64,000 nt of DNA, taken from NCBI GenBank assembly GCA_964512385.1, contig CAZEHZ010000001.1, forward strand, positions 62,001-126,000, given 5' to 3'. The stretch comes from CALXXL01 sp964512385 (GTDB lineage Bacteria; Verrucomicrobiota; Lentisphaeria; Victivallales; Victivallaceae). Under the pieces are notes generated by a model. The model searched no databases, had not been told where the DNA came from, and worked only from the letters and a program-made list of their open reading frames with translations. Shown one piece after another: positions 43,212-52,424 of the stretch. Made by a program: the position numbers and the translations under genes. Position 1 is the stretch's first letter. Each line of letters starts with the position of its first letter.

Positions 43212-44693
43212 ATGACGGTAAAATTTGAAAAATTTAAAGAATATCTGGGCGGTCTGATTATTGAGGAGCGCAATTCGTTTCCGGAAGAGTTCTCCACCGC
43301 CAACGTTAAAGCGGATAAACTGACTCCGGGAAGTCTGTTTGTGGCGTTCGATGATGAGGAAAATGACGGATTAGAGCATATTCAAGATGCTATTAACGCC
43401 GGCGCCGTTGCCATTGCAACCACTGAAGCATGTGGCAGTTTACCCAAAGCGGCTCAGAATTTGGGCTATTTGCAAATTAACAAACCTACGCTGTTCGCCG
43501 CTAAAACCGCTGAACTGTTCGCCGGGTTTCCGGCCGATATATTGAAGTTATATGCCATTACCGGTACTAACGGCAAAACTACCTCCGCCATGCTGCTGCA
43601 TCAGATTTTACAGCAGCATTACGGCGCCGCCGGATTGATTTCCACCATCGGATGCGACTCCGGCGGATTGTTCCGGCAGACCGGATACACCACTCCGCCG
43701 CCGTTTATGACGCAGGAGCTGTTTACCGACATGATAAAACATAATATCCGCGCCGCCGCTCTGGAAAATTCCAGCCACGGACTGGATCAATACCGCACCG
43801 GAAGTGCAAAATTTGTTGCGGCGATTTTTACCAATCTTACCGGCGACCATTTGGATTATCATAAAAACATGGATAATTATTTTGCCGCTAAAGCACGCAT
43901 GTTCACCGAGTTAGTGGTTCCGGAAGGCGTGGCCGTTATTAATATTGACGACGCCTGGGGCGAACAACTCGCCACGATGAGCAAGGCCGCCGGCAACCGG
44001 GTGGCGACGTTCGGCCAAAAAGAGTCGGCCGATTATCGGATTTTAAATGTCTGCTGCTCCGCCGCTAACTCCAGTTACGATTTACAGAGCGACGATCAGG
44101 GCCTGTTACATATTATTACGCCATTATGCGGCGAACATAACGTTTACAATACCGCCGGGGTTGCCATTGCCGCCATTGAAACCGGCATTCCATGTGCCGA
44201 AGTTGTGGGGGCGCTGGCCGCCGATGTGCAGATTCCGGGGCGGCTTGAGCATTTAAGCAATGGCCGCATTGACTGCTATGTGGACTATGCGCATACCGAT
44301 GATGCGTTGGCACGGGTGCTGAAAGCGGTAAAGCCTTGGTGCCGTGGAAAATTGATTGTGGTGTTCGGCTGCGGCGGCGACCGCGACCGCTCTAAACGAC
44401 CCCGCATGGGCAAGGTGGCGGCGCAGTTGGCGGATAGAATTGTGATTACCAGCGACAATCCCCGCACCGAAGACCCCGGAAAAATTATTCAGGATATTTT
44501 ACCCGGTATACCGGAGGGTATAAAATACTATGTGCAACCGGATCGCCGGGAAGCGATAAAATTCGCCATTGTCGAATTGGCCCGCCCCGGAGATGTGGTG
44601 ATTATTGCCGGAAAAGGACATGAAACTTATCAGGAAATTAATGCGGTTCGGACTCATTTTGACGACCGCGAGGAGGCATGGAGATGGCTTTAA
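43212..44693 (+). CDS. murE: UDP-MurNAc-tripeptide ligase (DAP-adding)
   Basis: A 493-residue cytosolic ligase adding the third amino acid of the peptidoglycan stem. The ATP site is ITGTNGKTT, the carbamylated-lysine region follows, and the specificity box SDNPRTEDP carries the DNPR motif that marks meso-diaminopimelate. The frame is open back to 43059, but ATG 43212 has AGAGGG upstream and gives the normal start. The stop overlaps the following secreted protein's start. dapB at 50410 belongs to the same precursor pathway. Confidence 0.93.
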   Translation: MTVKFEKFKEYLGGLIIEERNSFPEEFSTANVKADKLTPGSLFVAFDDEENDGLEHIQDAINAGAVAIATTEACGSLPKAAQNLGYLQINKPTLFAAKTAELFAGFPADILKLYAITGTNGKTTSAMLLHQILQQHYGAAGLISTIGCDSGGLFRQTGYTTPPPFMTQELFTDMIKHNIRAAALENSSHGLDQYRTGSAKFVAAIFTNLTGDHLDYHKNMDNYFAAKARMFTELVVPEGVAVINIDDAWGEQLATMSKAAGNRVATFGQKESADYRILNVCCSAANSSYDLQSDDQGLLHIITPLCGEHNVYNTAGVAIAAIETGIPCAEVVGALAADVQIPGRLEHLSNGRIDCYVDYAHTDDALARVLKAVKPWCRGKLIVVFGCGGDRDRSKRPRMGKVAAQLADRIVITSDNPRTEDPGKIIQDILPGIPEGIKYYVQPDRREAIKFAIVELARPGDVVIIAGKGHETYQEINAVRTHFDDREEAWRWL

Positions 44694-45679
44694 ATTTTAA
44701 ACTGGCGGCAGTGGCCGCCCTCTTGGCCGGAGCAATTTCAATTCAGGCGGCTTACTACCCCATGTGGTTGACTCCGGTTAATGCGGAAGATGTTGGCGTA
44801 CAGTTAATGCAGAATGCCGGAAATAATCTGGCCAGCTGGAAATCTACCTTAAGCAAGTTAAGGTTCAATATCGAAAACTACCCGGAAAGCCCCAATCGCT
44901 GGTGGTATGCCGCTCAGTTGGCCGACGGATTATATGAAATTAATGAACTGGAACCGGCGATAACCTGGTATAAGGTTTTAGAAAATCTGCCCGACTCCAC
45001 CACTATGGCTAAGTTACCGGGCATGGAAAATGCCGAAGCCGCTCATACCACCGGCCGTTTGGGGCTGGCTCGCTGTTACGTACAGCTGGGAGACACCATT
45101 AATGCGGTAAAATATATTAACGCCATTCTGCCACGCCATGACGCCGATCGGGTTATGCTGGCCGAACTGCAGTTCCAGCTGAATCGACGCAACGCCGCTC
45201 TGAAACTTTTACAGGAAACCGAAGGCGTTAATATTACGGATAATGCCCTGAAATTACGCATGGTGCAAATGTATCGGGCAATGAAAATGTATCCGGCGGC
45301 CAATCAACTGTTGACCTCGGTAGTGAACAGTACCGGCAATTCTCCGGCAGACGTCGCCATGCGTAAGCAGGCTAAGGATTTACTGCGTTTTGCTCAATTT
45401 CCGCACTCCACCAACTGGGCGGACGGGCGATTTGAAGGCACGGCGGAAACCGCCGACGGCAAATTGACGCTGGAAGTTACCATTAAAAACGGCGGAATTG
45501 AACGCATAACCTATCAGTCCAAACCAACCAGAACGCCGTGGAGTGCATACGAATCAATGACTCGACGCATTATTCGGGATAAGTATTTAGTGGTTGACCC
45601 CGTAATCGGAGCCGAAGAGACCTGCGGCGCAATTCAAACCGCACTGTTTATGGCCTTGAACAAGGCCAGACGGAATTAA
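44684..45679 (+). CDS. exported TPR-like protein with FMN_bind-like C-terminus
   Basis: A ~331-residue exported protein with a signal peptide ending near SIQA. Residues about 40-245 are helical with TPR-like spacing. The final ~80 residues follow the FMN_bind pattern (DGRFEGTAET, GGIERI, VVDPVIGAEE, then an ALNKA end). In flavinylated proteins the VDxVSGAT site carries a threonine for covalent FMN; here it reads IGAE, so flavin attachment is doubtful. ATG 44684 is preferred over 44678 because GGAGG is seven bases before it. It overlaps murE and probably acts in the periplasm. Confidence 0.6.
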   Translation: MALNFKLAAVAALLAGAISIQAAYYPMWLTPVNAEDVGVQLMQNAGNNLASWKSTLSKLRFNIENYPESPNRWWYAAQLADGLYEINELEPAITWYKVLENLPDSTTMAKLPGMENAEAAHTTGRLGLARCYVQLGDTINAVKYINAILPRHDADRVMLAELQFQLNRRNAALKLLQETEGVNITDNALKLRMVQMYRAMKMYPAANQLLTSVVNSTGNSPADVAMRKQAKDLLRFAQFPHSTNWADGRFEGTAETADGKLTLEVTIKNGGIERITYQSKPTRTPWSAYESMTRRIIRDKYLVVDPVIGAEETCGAIQTALFMALNKARRN

Positions 45680-45713
45680 TGAGTTACCATTAAAATGGAG
45701 CGACAGTTATAAA

Positions 45714-46382
45714 ATGGCCAATATTTTTAATCGCAAGGCGTTGGCCCGGGTTAAGCAGGCGTTGTGGCGGAGCGGACGCAATGAAGCGAAAAATCCGGCA
45801 CAGATTGACTATTTAGTCAAAATGAATCTTCCGCCGCTGCTCGGCAGACGCAACGCCATCTATACTCAGGCGGTACGACTGCTGAAGTCTGACATGTTTT
45901 CCATCCCGGATTTGGAACGGCTGGAGCTGTTGAACGGATGCGTGAACCTTTTGGACGAAGCGATTAACAATACAGAAGCCATTATTATTACCCTGAGCAA
46001 TGCCGATACCGCCGCCAGAGAACGGCAGTTTTTAGCGTTTATGGAGATGTTGCGGGATTTAGTCGATGCCGCATCTCGCTTAACGACTTTCGGCGATAAT
46101 TTGGAGCGGGACAGCCGGGCAATGACCAAGTTCTTAGGGGCGGAATTTAATAAAACATTCAACAAACATCAGAACTCGCTTAATACTTGCGAATTACATA
46201 TTATCAGCAGTGCGCAGGAGATGGCCAAAAATGCCGACTCCGCCATTAAACGCTACTGGGATTACACGCAAAGCAGCTTTAATCAGCATAATGCCCAGCG
46301 GTATCAGCACTCGTTTGAACGCACCAGAGCAATATACTTTTCGGCGGCGACCGATAAACCGCTGCCGCCGGAGGGGTGGTGA
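45714..46382 (+). CDS. unknown helical cytosolic protein
   Basis: A 222-residue protein with no recognised domain. It is mostly helical, with a basic start (NIFNRKALARVKQALWRSGR) and heptad-like stretches around 60-140 that could form a coiled coil. There is no signal peptide or membrane span. It is followed closely by the zinc-ribbon protein, whose start follows its stop by two bases, so the two probably work together. Function unknown. Confidence 0.6.
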   Translation: MANIFNRKALARVKQALWRSGRNEAKNPAQIDYLVKMNLPPLLGRRNAIYTQAVRLLKSDMFSIPDLERLELLNGCVNLLDEAINNTEAIIITLSNADTAARERQFLAFMEMLRDLVDAASRLTTFGDNLERDSRAMTKFLGAEFNKTFNKHQNSLNTCELHIISSAQEMAKNADSAIKRYWDYTQSSFNQHNAQRYQHSFERTRAIYFSAATDKPLPPEGW

Positions 46383-46384
46383 GC

Positions 46385-46792
46385 ATGACCGGTAAAGTTA
46401 AATGTCTGCACTGCGGCAGTGAAACCGTACCACGGAAAAAAAACGTGATGAATGACGATTTCAGCCATTCGGAACAATGGCTCTGCATGTTCTGCGGTAA
46501 GGAGTTGACCATGCCGGAACTGGCGGCGGAGACTCCGGCGGCAGATGATGAGAATATGGCAAAACTCAACTCGCTACTGGGCGAAAAACTGCCGGATAAG
46601 TCGATAAAAGGGTTTGCCGAAGCGGAAATCGGCAACGCAGAACGGCGGTTTTGCCGGGACTGCGCCGAATATGTGGCGCATCCGTTTTTGTCGCGCTGCA
46701 ATAAAAAGCAAATCAACGTCTGCCCAATGGATGATTGCGCCGAATTTGTTTTGCGTAAAATGAATGATGGAGATAAACAGGATGGAAAATAA
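46385..46792 (+). CDS. zinc-ribbon protein of unknown function
   Basis: A ~135-residue protein with two cysteine clusters: CLHCG...CMFCG in the first third and CRDC...CxxxxxxxCPMDDC near the end, suggesting one or two structural zinc sites. ATG 46385 has GGAGGGG eight bases upstream, better than the in-frame GTG 46376. Its end overlaps the thiE start by 11 bases. It may bind nucleic acid or a protein partner; no specific function can be assigned. Confidence 0.65.
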   Translation: MTGKVKCLHCGSETVPRKKNVMNDDFSHSEQWLCMFCGKELTMPELAAETPAADDENMAKLNSLLGEKLPDKSIKGFAEAEIGNAERRFCRDCAEYVAHPFLSRCNKKQINVCPMDDCAEFVLRKMNDGDKQDGK

Positions 46793-47456
46793 TTTATCCT
46801 CTAAACGGATAGTTCGCCGTAAAATGTTGGCCGATATTGATATATATCCGGTGATTTCATCGGAGTTCACCAACGGCAGAGACTCGGTGGAGATTCTGAA
46901 AATGGTGGCCGACGGCGGCGCAAAAATTGTACAGCTTAGAGAAAAACACCGCACCAAAGCCGAGATTTTTCGACTGGCGGAGGTGTATCGGAATATTACC
47001 GCTGAATATCAGATGCTGTTGATTATCAACGACCATGCCGATATCGCCGCCGCCGTGGACGCCGATGGCGTGCATTTAGGCCAGGACGATTTGCCGCTGG
47101 CCGCCGCCAGATCCGTTTTTCCGGACTTGATTTTAGGATGTTCCACCCATAATATCCCCGAAGCGGTAAAGGCCGAACAGGACGGATGCGATTATTTGAA
47201 TATCGGCCCGATTTACGCTACTCAAACTAAAGAGTTAAGCATGGCGCCGTTAGGTCTGGAAACTTTAGATGCGGTGAAAAGTCATATCCATGTGCCGTTT
47301 ACCGTTATGGGCGGAATTAAATTACATCATTTACCCGAATTGGCGAAACACGGCGCCGGCAAAGTGGCGATGGTTACTGAAATTACCCGTGCCGAAAATG
47401 TCATAAAAACCGTTCAGGAACTCAGAGCGGCAATTTTAAATCATAAACAAAGTTGA
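46782..47456 (+). CDS. thiE: thiamine-phosphate synthase
   Basis: A ~224-residue TIM-barrel enzyme joining HMP pyrophosphate and thiazole phosphate to make thiamine phosphate. Landmarks are IVQLREKHRTK, IINDHADIA, GVHLGQDDLP, GCSTHN and YLNIGPIYATQTK. GGAG lies ten bases before ATG 46782; an ATG at 46764 is also in frame. No other thiamine gene is nearby, so the rest of the pathway lies elsewhere or precursors are salvaged. Confidence 0.9.
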   Translation: MENNLSSKRIVRRKMLADIDIYPVISSEFTNGRDSVEILKMVADGGAKIVQLREKHRTKAEIFRLAEVYRNITAEYQMLLIINDHADIAAAVDADGVHLGQDDLPLAAARSVFPDLILGCSTHNIPEAVKAEQDGCDYLNIGPIYATQTKELSMAPLGLETLDAVKSHIHVPFTVMGGIKLHHLPELAKHGAGKVAMVTEITRAENVIKTVQELRAAILNHKQS

Positions 47457-47460
47457 TGAA

Positions 47461-48540
47461 ATGAAAATATTAAACTGGTATGTTACCAAAAACTTTTTAA
47501 TCACGTTCTGCATGTCTATCGGCATCATAACGTTCTGCATGATCGGCGCCCGCTTGGTGCAGGTGTTGGAATATGTGGCCAAGGGGGTGCCGCTGGCGAC
47601 GTTCGGCACGTTTATTCTGTATACTTTGCCAATCGTATTAACGTTTACGATTCCGTTGTCGATTTTAGTATCCATTATGCTGGTGTTCGGGCGAATGTCG
47701 GCGGATTCAGAAATTACCGCCATGCGAGCGTGCGGGATATCAATTCTACAGTTGGTTTCGCCGATTCTGATTATAACATCCATGTTGACGGCGTTATGTT
47801 TGTATCTGCAAGTGGAGCTGGGGCCGCCGTTGCTGGAAAAAACCCGCAGTCTGTTTGAAAATGCGGCCATGGATCAACCCATGGCGTTGTTTAAGCCCGG
47901 CGAAAGCATTACTCAAGGCAATTATACCTTGTATGTAGACGATATTACTGCGGATAATGAACTGACCAGCGTTCAGATTTTTGAACTTTCCAATAACCAG
48001 ATTACCGACTTTAGAGCCGAACGCGGCAGAGTGGATGTGGATAAGGAGAATGAAGTCTTTAACGTGGTTATGTATAACTGCGAAAGCGTATTGTATCTGG
48101 ACGGCCAACAGATTCATGCCAAAGCCGGCGATATGCGGTTTACTTTTGACTACGGCAAAGAACGCAATTTCCGTAACATTGCGCAACGATATAAATTTAT
48201 GACCATGAGCAATTTAATGGCCGCCATCCGGATATACAAAGCCGACGGCCGGGAAACTTGCGATTTGGAAGTGGAGCTTAATCAGCGTATTGCGTTTGCG
48301 TTGGCTCCGCTGGCGTTTTTACTGCTGGGGATTCCGCTGGCCATTCATACGTCCCGCCGGGAGACCTCGGTCGGGTTATTTGTGGGGGCGATTGCCGGTG
48401 GATTTTTCTTCCTCGCCATTATTTTATGTGAGTCGCTGAGCAGTTACCCCAAATTATATCCGCAATATTTACTGTGGCTGCCAAATTTGGCCTATCAGAT
48501 CGCCGGGGCAATTATGGTTTACCGGATAACCCGGAAATAA
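47461..48540 (+). CDS. LptF/LptG-family LPS export permease
   Basis: A 359-residue inner-membrane protein with the YjgP/YjgQ layout: three N-terminal spans, a large periplasmic jelly-roll region (about 130-260), then three C-terminal spans (IAFALAPLAFLLLGIPLAI and following). LptF and LptG partner LptB to extract LPS toward the outer membrane. Only one of the pair is here. It starts four bases after thiE. lpxB at 51210 fits an LPS role. Confidence 0.88.
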   Translation: MKILNWYVTKNFLITFCMSIGIITFCMIGARLVQVLEYVAKGVPLATFGTFILYTLPIVLTFTIPLSILVSIMLVFGRMSADSEITAMRACGISILQLVSPILIITSMLTALCLYLQVELGPPLLEKTRSLFENAAMDQPMALFKPGESITQGNYTLYVDDITADNELTSVQIFELSNNQITDFRAERGRVDVDKENEVFNVVMYNCESVLYLDGQQIHAKAGDMRFTFDYGKERNFRNIAQRYKFMTMSNLMAAIRIYKADGRETCDLEVELNQRIAFALAPLAFLLLGIPLAIHTSRRETSVGLFVGAIAGGFFFLAIILCESLSSYPKLYPQYLLWLPNLAYQIAGAIMVYRITRK

Positions 48541-48553
48541 TTGGAGCTTGACC

Positions 48554-50389
48554 ATGGGCCGCAACACATATTTAAATATCATTTTAACCCTGCTCACGCT
48601 GATAGTGGCGTTTTTTGCCTGGCAGATTCTGGCTTCGCTGGATCGGGTGCGCTTCAGTAATGAAAAACTGCTGGAGGCGGTTCGGCAGATGCCGCAGAAT
48701 AATGCCTCCTATGCCGCCACCGCCACTCCGGTGCCTACGGCGGAGGGCGATTTTGCCAATGCAGAGTTCTTTGCCCCCGATGCCGTACCGGGCGACCGCT
48801 TTGTTACTGCCATCGGTGCGGATATGGCCAACTTGAATACGCTGATTTGCAACGACGCCGGTTTGAGCCGCATTGCCGGATTCTGCAACACCGCATTGGG
48901 GGAACGCAACTATGCCAAACCGGAAAAGTTTGAACCGATTTTAGCCGAAGAGGTAATTCCGTCGGATGACCATTTGAGTTACCGTGTGAAGTTGTGCAAA
49001 AATATTAAATGGCACGATTTTACCGATCCGGTTACCAATCGCCAGTTTAAAGATGTGCCGGTTACCGCTTATGATTTTCAATTCTTTTTTGACGTGGTGA
49101 ATAATCCCGACGTCAACTGCGCTCCGGTTCGCTCCTTATTCGGCGCCATGACCGGAATTGAGGTGATTAATGATTACGAATTTGTGGTAAAATGGCGGGA
49201 ACCGTTCTTCCGTACCACCGAATTGACTTGGGGGCTGCAACCGTTGCCCCGCCATTTGTATCTGCCCGAAGGCGGCGAATTTGACGGTGAAAAATTTAAT
49301 GATGACCATGTCCGCAACAATATGCTTGTCGGCTGTGGACCGTATAAGTTAAAGGAGTATCAGAAAAATCGACGCATTGTTTTGGAACGCAATCCCGATT
49401 ATATCGGCAGTCAATATAAGGCAATGCCAAGTTTACAATATTTGGTGTTTGAAATCGTTGCCAATCCCAATACCCAGTTCCAAATGCTGACCGCCGGGGA
49501 GTTGGATCAACTCGGCTTGACTCCGGAACAGTGGACAGAACGTACTAATACTCCGATGTTTGCCGAAAACGGGACGCTCCGCAAATACTCCTATACCCGC
49601 CCCGCCTATTTTTATATCGGCTGGAATCGCAAAAATGCCTGTTTTCAAGACCGCAAAGTACGCACGGCACTTACCATGCTCTGTGATCGGGAACGCATTT
49701 TAAATGATGTGTTTTCCGGACGGGGGCAAGTCATTTCCGGCCCGTTTTTTGTGAATAGTCCGGCCTATGACCGGAATATTAAACCGTGGCCGTTTGATGT
49801 GGCGGCGGCTCAAAATTTACTGGCGGAAGCCGGTTGGGTGGATGCGGATAATGACGGCGTTTTAGAGAAAGACGGCCAAAAATTCGTCTTTACGTTAATG
49901 TATCCCGCCGACCAGCCGCTTTATGAGCGCATGTTGGCCATCTTTAAAGAGGGGCTGGCTAAGGCCGGAATCGATATGCGGATGCAGGCTTACGAATGGT
50001 CGGTGTTTACTCAAAAAGTGGATCAACGCAATTTTGACGCTTACACTATGGGGTGGAGTCTGCCGGTGGAGGCCGATCCGTTTCAGGTGTGGCACTCGTC
50101 GCAGGCCGATACCGAAAGCGGCAGTAATTACATCGATTTTAAAGAACCCGAAGCGGATAATTTGATTACCGCTATCCGGCGGGAGTTTGACGCAGATAAA
50201 AGAATTGAGTTGTGTCATGAGTTTCATCAGTTTATTCATGACGATCAACCATACACGTTTTTAGTGTCGCCGGATGCGTTGCAGGCGATTTCTAATCGCT
50301 ATAAGAATTTTAAGCTGTTCTATTTCGGCGTGGCCAACGATTTGTTGTGGACGCCAAAAGCTCAGCAGAATAACCAGATTGAACAATAA
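48554..50389 (+). CDS. family 5 extracellular solute-binding protein
   Basis: A ~611-residue peptide/nickel-type ABC substrate-binding protein with an N-terminal membrane anchor (NIILTLLTLIVAFFAWQIL) instead of a lipobox. SBP_bac_5 features include the KNIKWHDF and VTAYDFQFFFD segments, CGPYKLKEY and a YTMGWSLPVEADPF run near residue 500. ATG 48554 has GGAG seven bases ahead. No permease or ATPase genes are nearby, so the ABC partners must be elsewhere. It probably binds oligopeptides, possibly murein peptides given the murE/dapB neighbourhood (inference). Confidence 0.82.
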   Translation: MGRNTYLNIILTLLTLIVAFFAWQILASLDRVRFSNEKLLEAVRQMPQNNASYAATATPVPTAEGDFANAEFFAPDAVPGDRFVTAIGADMANLNTLICNDAGLSRIAGFCNTALGERNYAKPEKFEPILAEEVIPSDDHLSYRVKLCKNIKWHDFTDPVTNRQFKDVPVTAYDFQFFFDVVNNPDVNCAPVRSLFGAMTGIEVINDYEFVVKWREPFFRTTELTWGLQPLPRHLYLPEGGEFDGEKFNDDHVRNNMLVGCGPYKLKEYQKNRRIVLERNPDYIGSQYKAMPSLQYLVFEIVANPNTQFQMLTAGELDQLGLTPEQWTERTNTPMFAENGTLRKYSYTRPAYFYIGWNRKNACFQDRKVRTALTMLCDRERILNDVFSGRGQVISGPFFVNSPAYDRNIKPWPFDVAAAQNLLAEAGWVDADNDGVLEKDGQKFVFTLMYPADQPLYERMLAIFKEGLAKAGIDMRMQAYEWSVFTQKVDQRNFDAYTMGWSLPVEADPFQVWHSSQADTESGSNYIDFKEPEADNLITAIRREFDADKRIELCHEFHQFIHDDQPYTFLVSPDALQAISNRYKNFKLFYFGVANDLLWTPKAQQNNQIEQ

Positions 50390-50409
50390 ATAATAAGGAG
50401 AATGTTGAT

Positions 50410-51213
50410 ATGTATAAAGTGGCAATTGTTGGTGCGGCCGGCCGCATGGGGCAGAAATTAGTGGCTAATGTTTCCGCCGCCGAAGATATGCAGGTGTGCG
50501 GAGCTTTGGAGATTCCAAATTGTCCGGCGTTAGGCAAGGACGCCGGACTGGTGGCCGGGTGCGGCGAAACCGGCGTGAAAATTACCGCCGACGCTAATAC
50601 CGCTTTGGCCGGCGCCGACGCCGTTATCAACTTCAGCACCGCCGGCGTAATTGAAGTTACCCGGATCGCCGTGACAAATGGCTCGGCGGTGGTTATCGGC
50701 ACTACGGCGTTGCCGGCGGCGGATAAGCTGGAGTTGGCGGAAATGGCCAAAAACGGCGCCAAAATCGTCTACTCTTCCAACATGTCGGTGGGGGTTAATC
50801 TGCTCTTCCATCTGTGTCGGCAGGTAACTAAGGTTTTAGACGACGACTACGATATCGAAATTGTGGAAATGCACCATAATCAGAAAAAAGACGCCCCCAG
50901 CGGAACCGCTGTAACTCTGGCGGAAATTTTATGCGAAGCCCGTAACTTAAGTTATGAGGATGATGTTTTACACGGCCGGATGGGGATGGTGGGGGCAAGA
51001 ACCAAGAAAGAGATTGGTATGCACTCGCTGCGCGGCGGCGACGTGGTGGGCGATCACACCGTGATTTTTGCCACCAACGGCGAACGGGTGGAGCTTACTC
51101 ATAAGGCCTCCAGCCGGGATACTTTTGCCAAGGGCGCCGTGCGTGCCGTGCGATTTTTAATGAACGCCAAGCCCGGCTTATATGACATGCAGGACGTTTT
51201 GAATTTGAAATGA
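50410..51213 (+). CDS. dapB: 4-hydroxy-tetrahydrodipicolinate reductase
   Basis: A 267-residue enzyme of lysine and meso-diaminopimelate synthesis. The NAD(P) loop is VAIVGAAGRMGQ, followed by INFSTA, GTTALP, SSNMSVGVN and the active-site EMHHNQKKDAPSGTA region (read as EMHHNQKKD and APSGTA). AAGGAG precedes its ATG. Its stop overlaps the lpxB start by four bases (ATGA). Confidence 0.94.
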   Translation: MYKVAIVGAAGRMGQKLVANVSAAEDMQVCGALEIPNCPALGKDAGLVAGCGETGVKITADANTALAGADAVINFSTAGVIEVTRIAVTNGSAVVIGTTALPAADKLELAEMAKNGAKIVYSSNMSVGVNLLFHLCRQVTKVLDDDYDIEIVEMHHNQKKDAPSGTAVTLAEILCEARNLSYEDDVLHGRMGMVGARTKKEIGMHSLRGGDVVGDHTVIFATNGERVELTHKASSRDTFAKGAVRAVRFLMNAKPGLYDMQDVLNLK

Positions 51214-52424
51214 GCAACTTAAATACCAGTTTCAATAACTCTAATGTTAAAAAAGTCTGGCTGATTACCGGCGAGACTTCCGGAGATATGTACGGGGCTA
51301 AAATTGCCGGCGAAATCCACAGAATTGCCGCTCACGACGGACGGCAGGTGGAGGTCTCCGGCATGGGCGGCGTACACATGAAGGAGGCCGGGGTTAATCT
51401 GCTGGCCGACTCCACCGAATTAGGCGTAATCGGCATTGTGGAGGTGTTTAAGCACATCTTCACCTTTTTTCAGCTGTTCCGCAAACTGGTGAAGTTGGCC
51501 GAGGCCGAACAACCGGACGCCGTGGTGATGATTGATTATCCCGGCTTTAATCTGGCGCTGGCCAAAGCTCTGTATAAACGCAAAATTCCGGTAATCTGGT
51601 ACATCAGTCCGCAAGTTTGGGCTTGGAAAAAATATCGGATTTTTAAACTGGAAAAATACTGCCGCAAAATGCTGGTCATTTTTCCGTTTGAAGAAGAGGT
51701 ATATAAAATTACCAAGCTGGACACCGAATTTGTGGGCCATCCATTGCTGGAAATGGTGGAAGCTAAGCGCAATCCGGCCTATGTTCGAGACCCCAATCTG
51801 GTGCTGCTGCTGCCCGGAAGCCGGGCCATGGAGGTAAACCGCTTGCTGCGGCCCATGCTGGAAACCGCCGCCGAACTGAAGCGGAAACACCAGAACTTGA
51901 AGTTTGTGCTGACCGCCCCCAGACCCAAAATTTTTGCCATGTGCAACACCATTTATGACCGCTATCGCCAACATAATCCAGAGGCTCCAACCGTGGAAAT
52001 TCTGCCCGGCGAAACCGCTAAGTATCAGCAGATGGCCGGTACCGGACTGGCCGCCTCCGGCACGGTAACGGTGGAGTCGGCTATCGCCGGTCTGCCGCTG
52101 GTGGTGGTGTATAAGCTGAACTGGATTACCGTGCTGGTGGCCGCCGTGCTGATAAAACTGTATCGCGGTTTCTTTACCATGGTAAACGTGATTGCCAATA
52201 AACAGGTGTTTGAAGAGTTCTTTCAGCATCATGTCTGCCCGGCAGAACTGACTCCGGCTATGGAGCGCATTCTGCCCGGCGGCGAACGCCGCCAGGAGGT
52301 GGAACAGGATATTGTGGAATTACGGAAAATGTTAGCGCCGGAATCAACGCCCGGCGGCAGTGCGCTGCGACAGGCGGCAAAACGAATTTATGAATCAATT
52401 TATCAACCCGGATGGAAAAAATGA
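51210..52424 (+). CDS. lpxB: lipid-A-disaccharide synthase
   Basis: A 404-residue GT19 glycosyltransferase forming the lipid A disaccharide at the inner membrane. Family marks are ITGETSGDMYGA near residue 20, GMGGVHM, VMIDYPGFNL, YISPQVWAWK, FPFEEEVY and ASGTVTVESAI. It overlaps both dapB and the AGE-family gene by four bases. Confidence 0.93.
   Translation: MSNLNTSFNNSNVKKVWLITGETSGDMYGAKIAGEIHRIAAHDGRQVEVSGMGGVHMKEAGVNLLADSTELGVIGIVEVFKHIFTFFQLFRKLVKLAEAEQPDAVVMIDYPGFNLALAKALYKRKIPVIWYISPQVWAWKKYRIFKLEKYCRKMLVIFPFEEEVYKITKLDTEFVGHPLLEMVEAKRNPAYVRDPNLVLLLPGSRAMEVNRLLRPMLETAAELKRKHQNLKFVLTAPRPKIFAMCNTIYDRYRQHNPEAPTVEILPGETAKYQQMAGTGLAASGTVTVESAIAGLPLVVVYKLNWITVLVAAVLIKLYRGFFTMVNVIANKQVFEEFFQHHVCPAELTPAMERILPGGERRQEVEQDIVELRKMLAPESTPGGSALRQAAKRIYESIYQPGWKK

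Noticed and set aside
51420..52232. 270-codon minus-strand frame inside lpxB
   Set aside because: Antisense to conserved lpxB sequence, no ribosome site, no domain.
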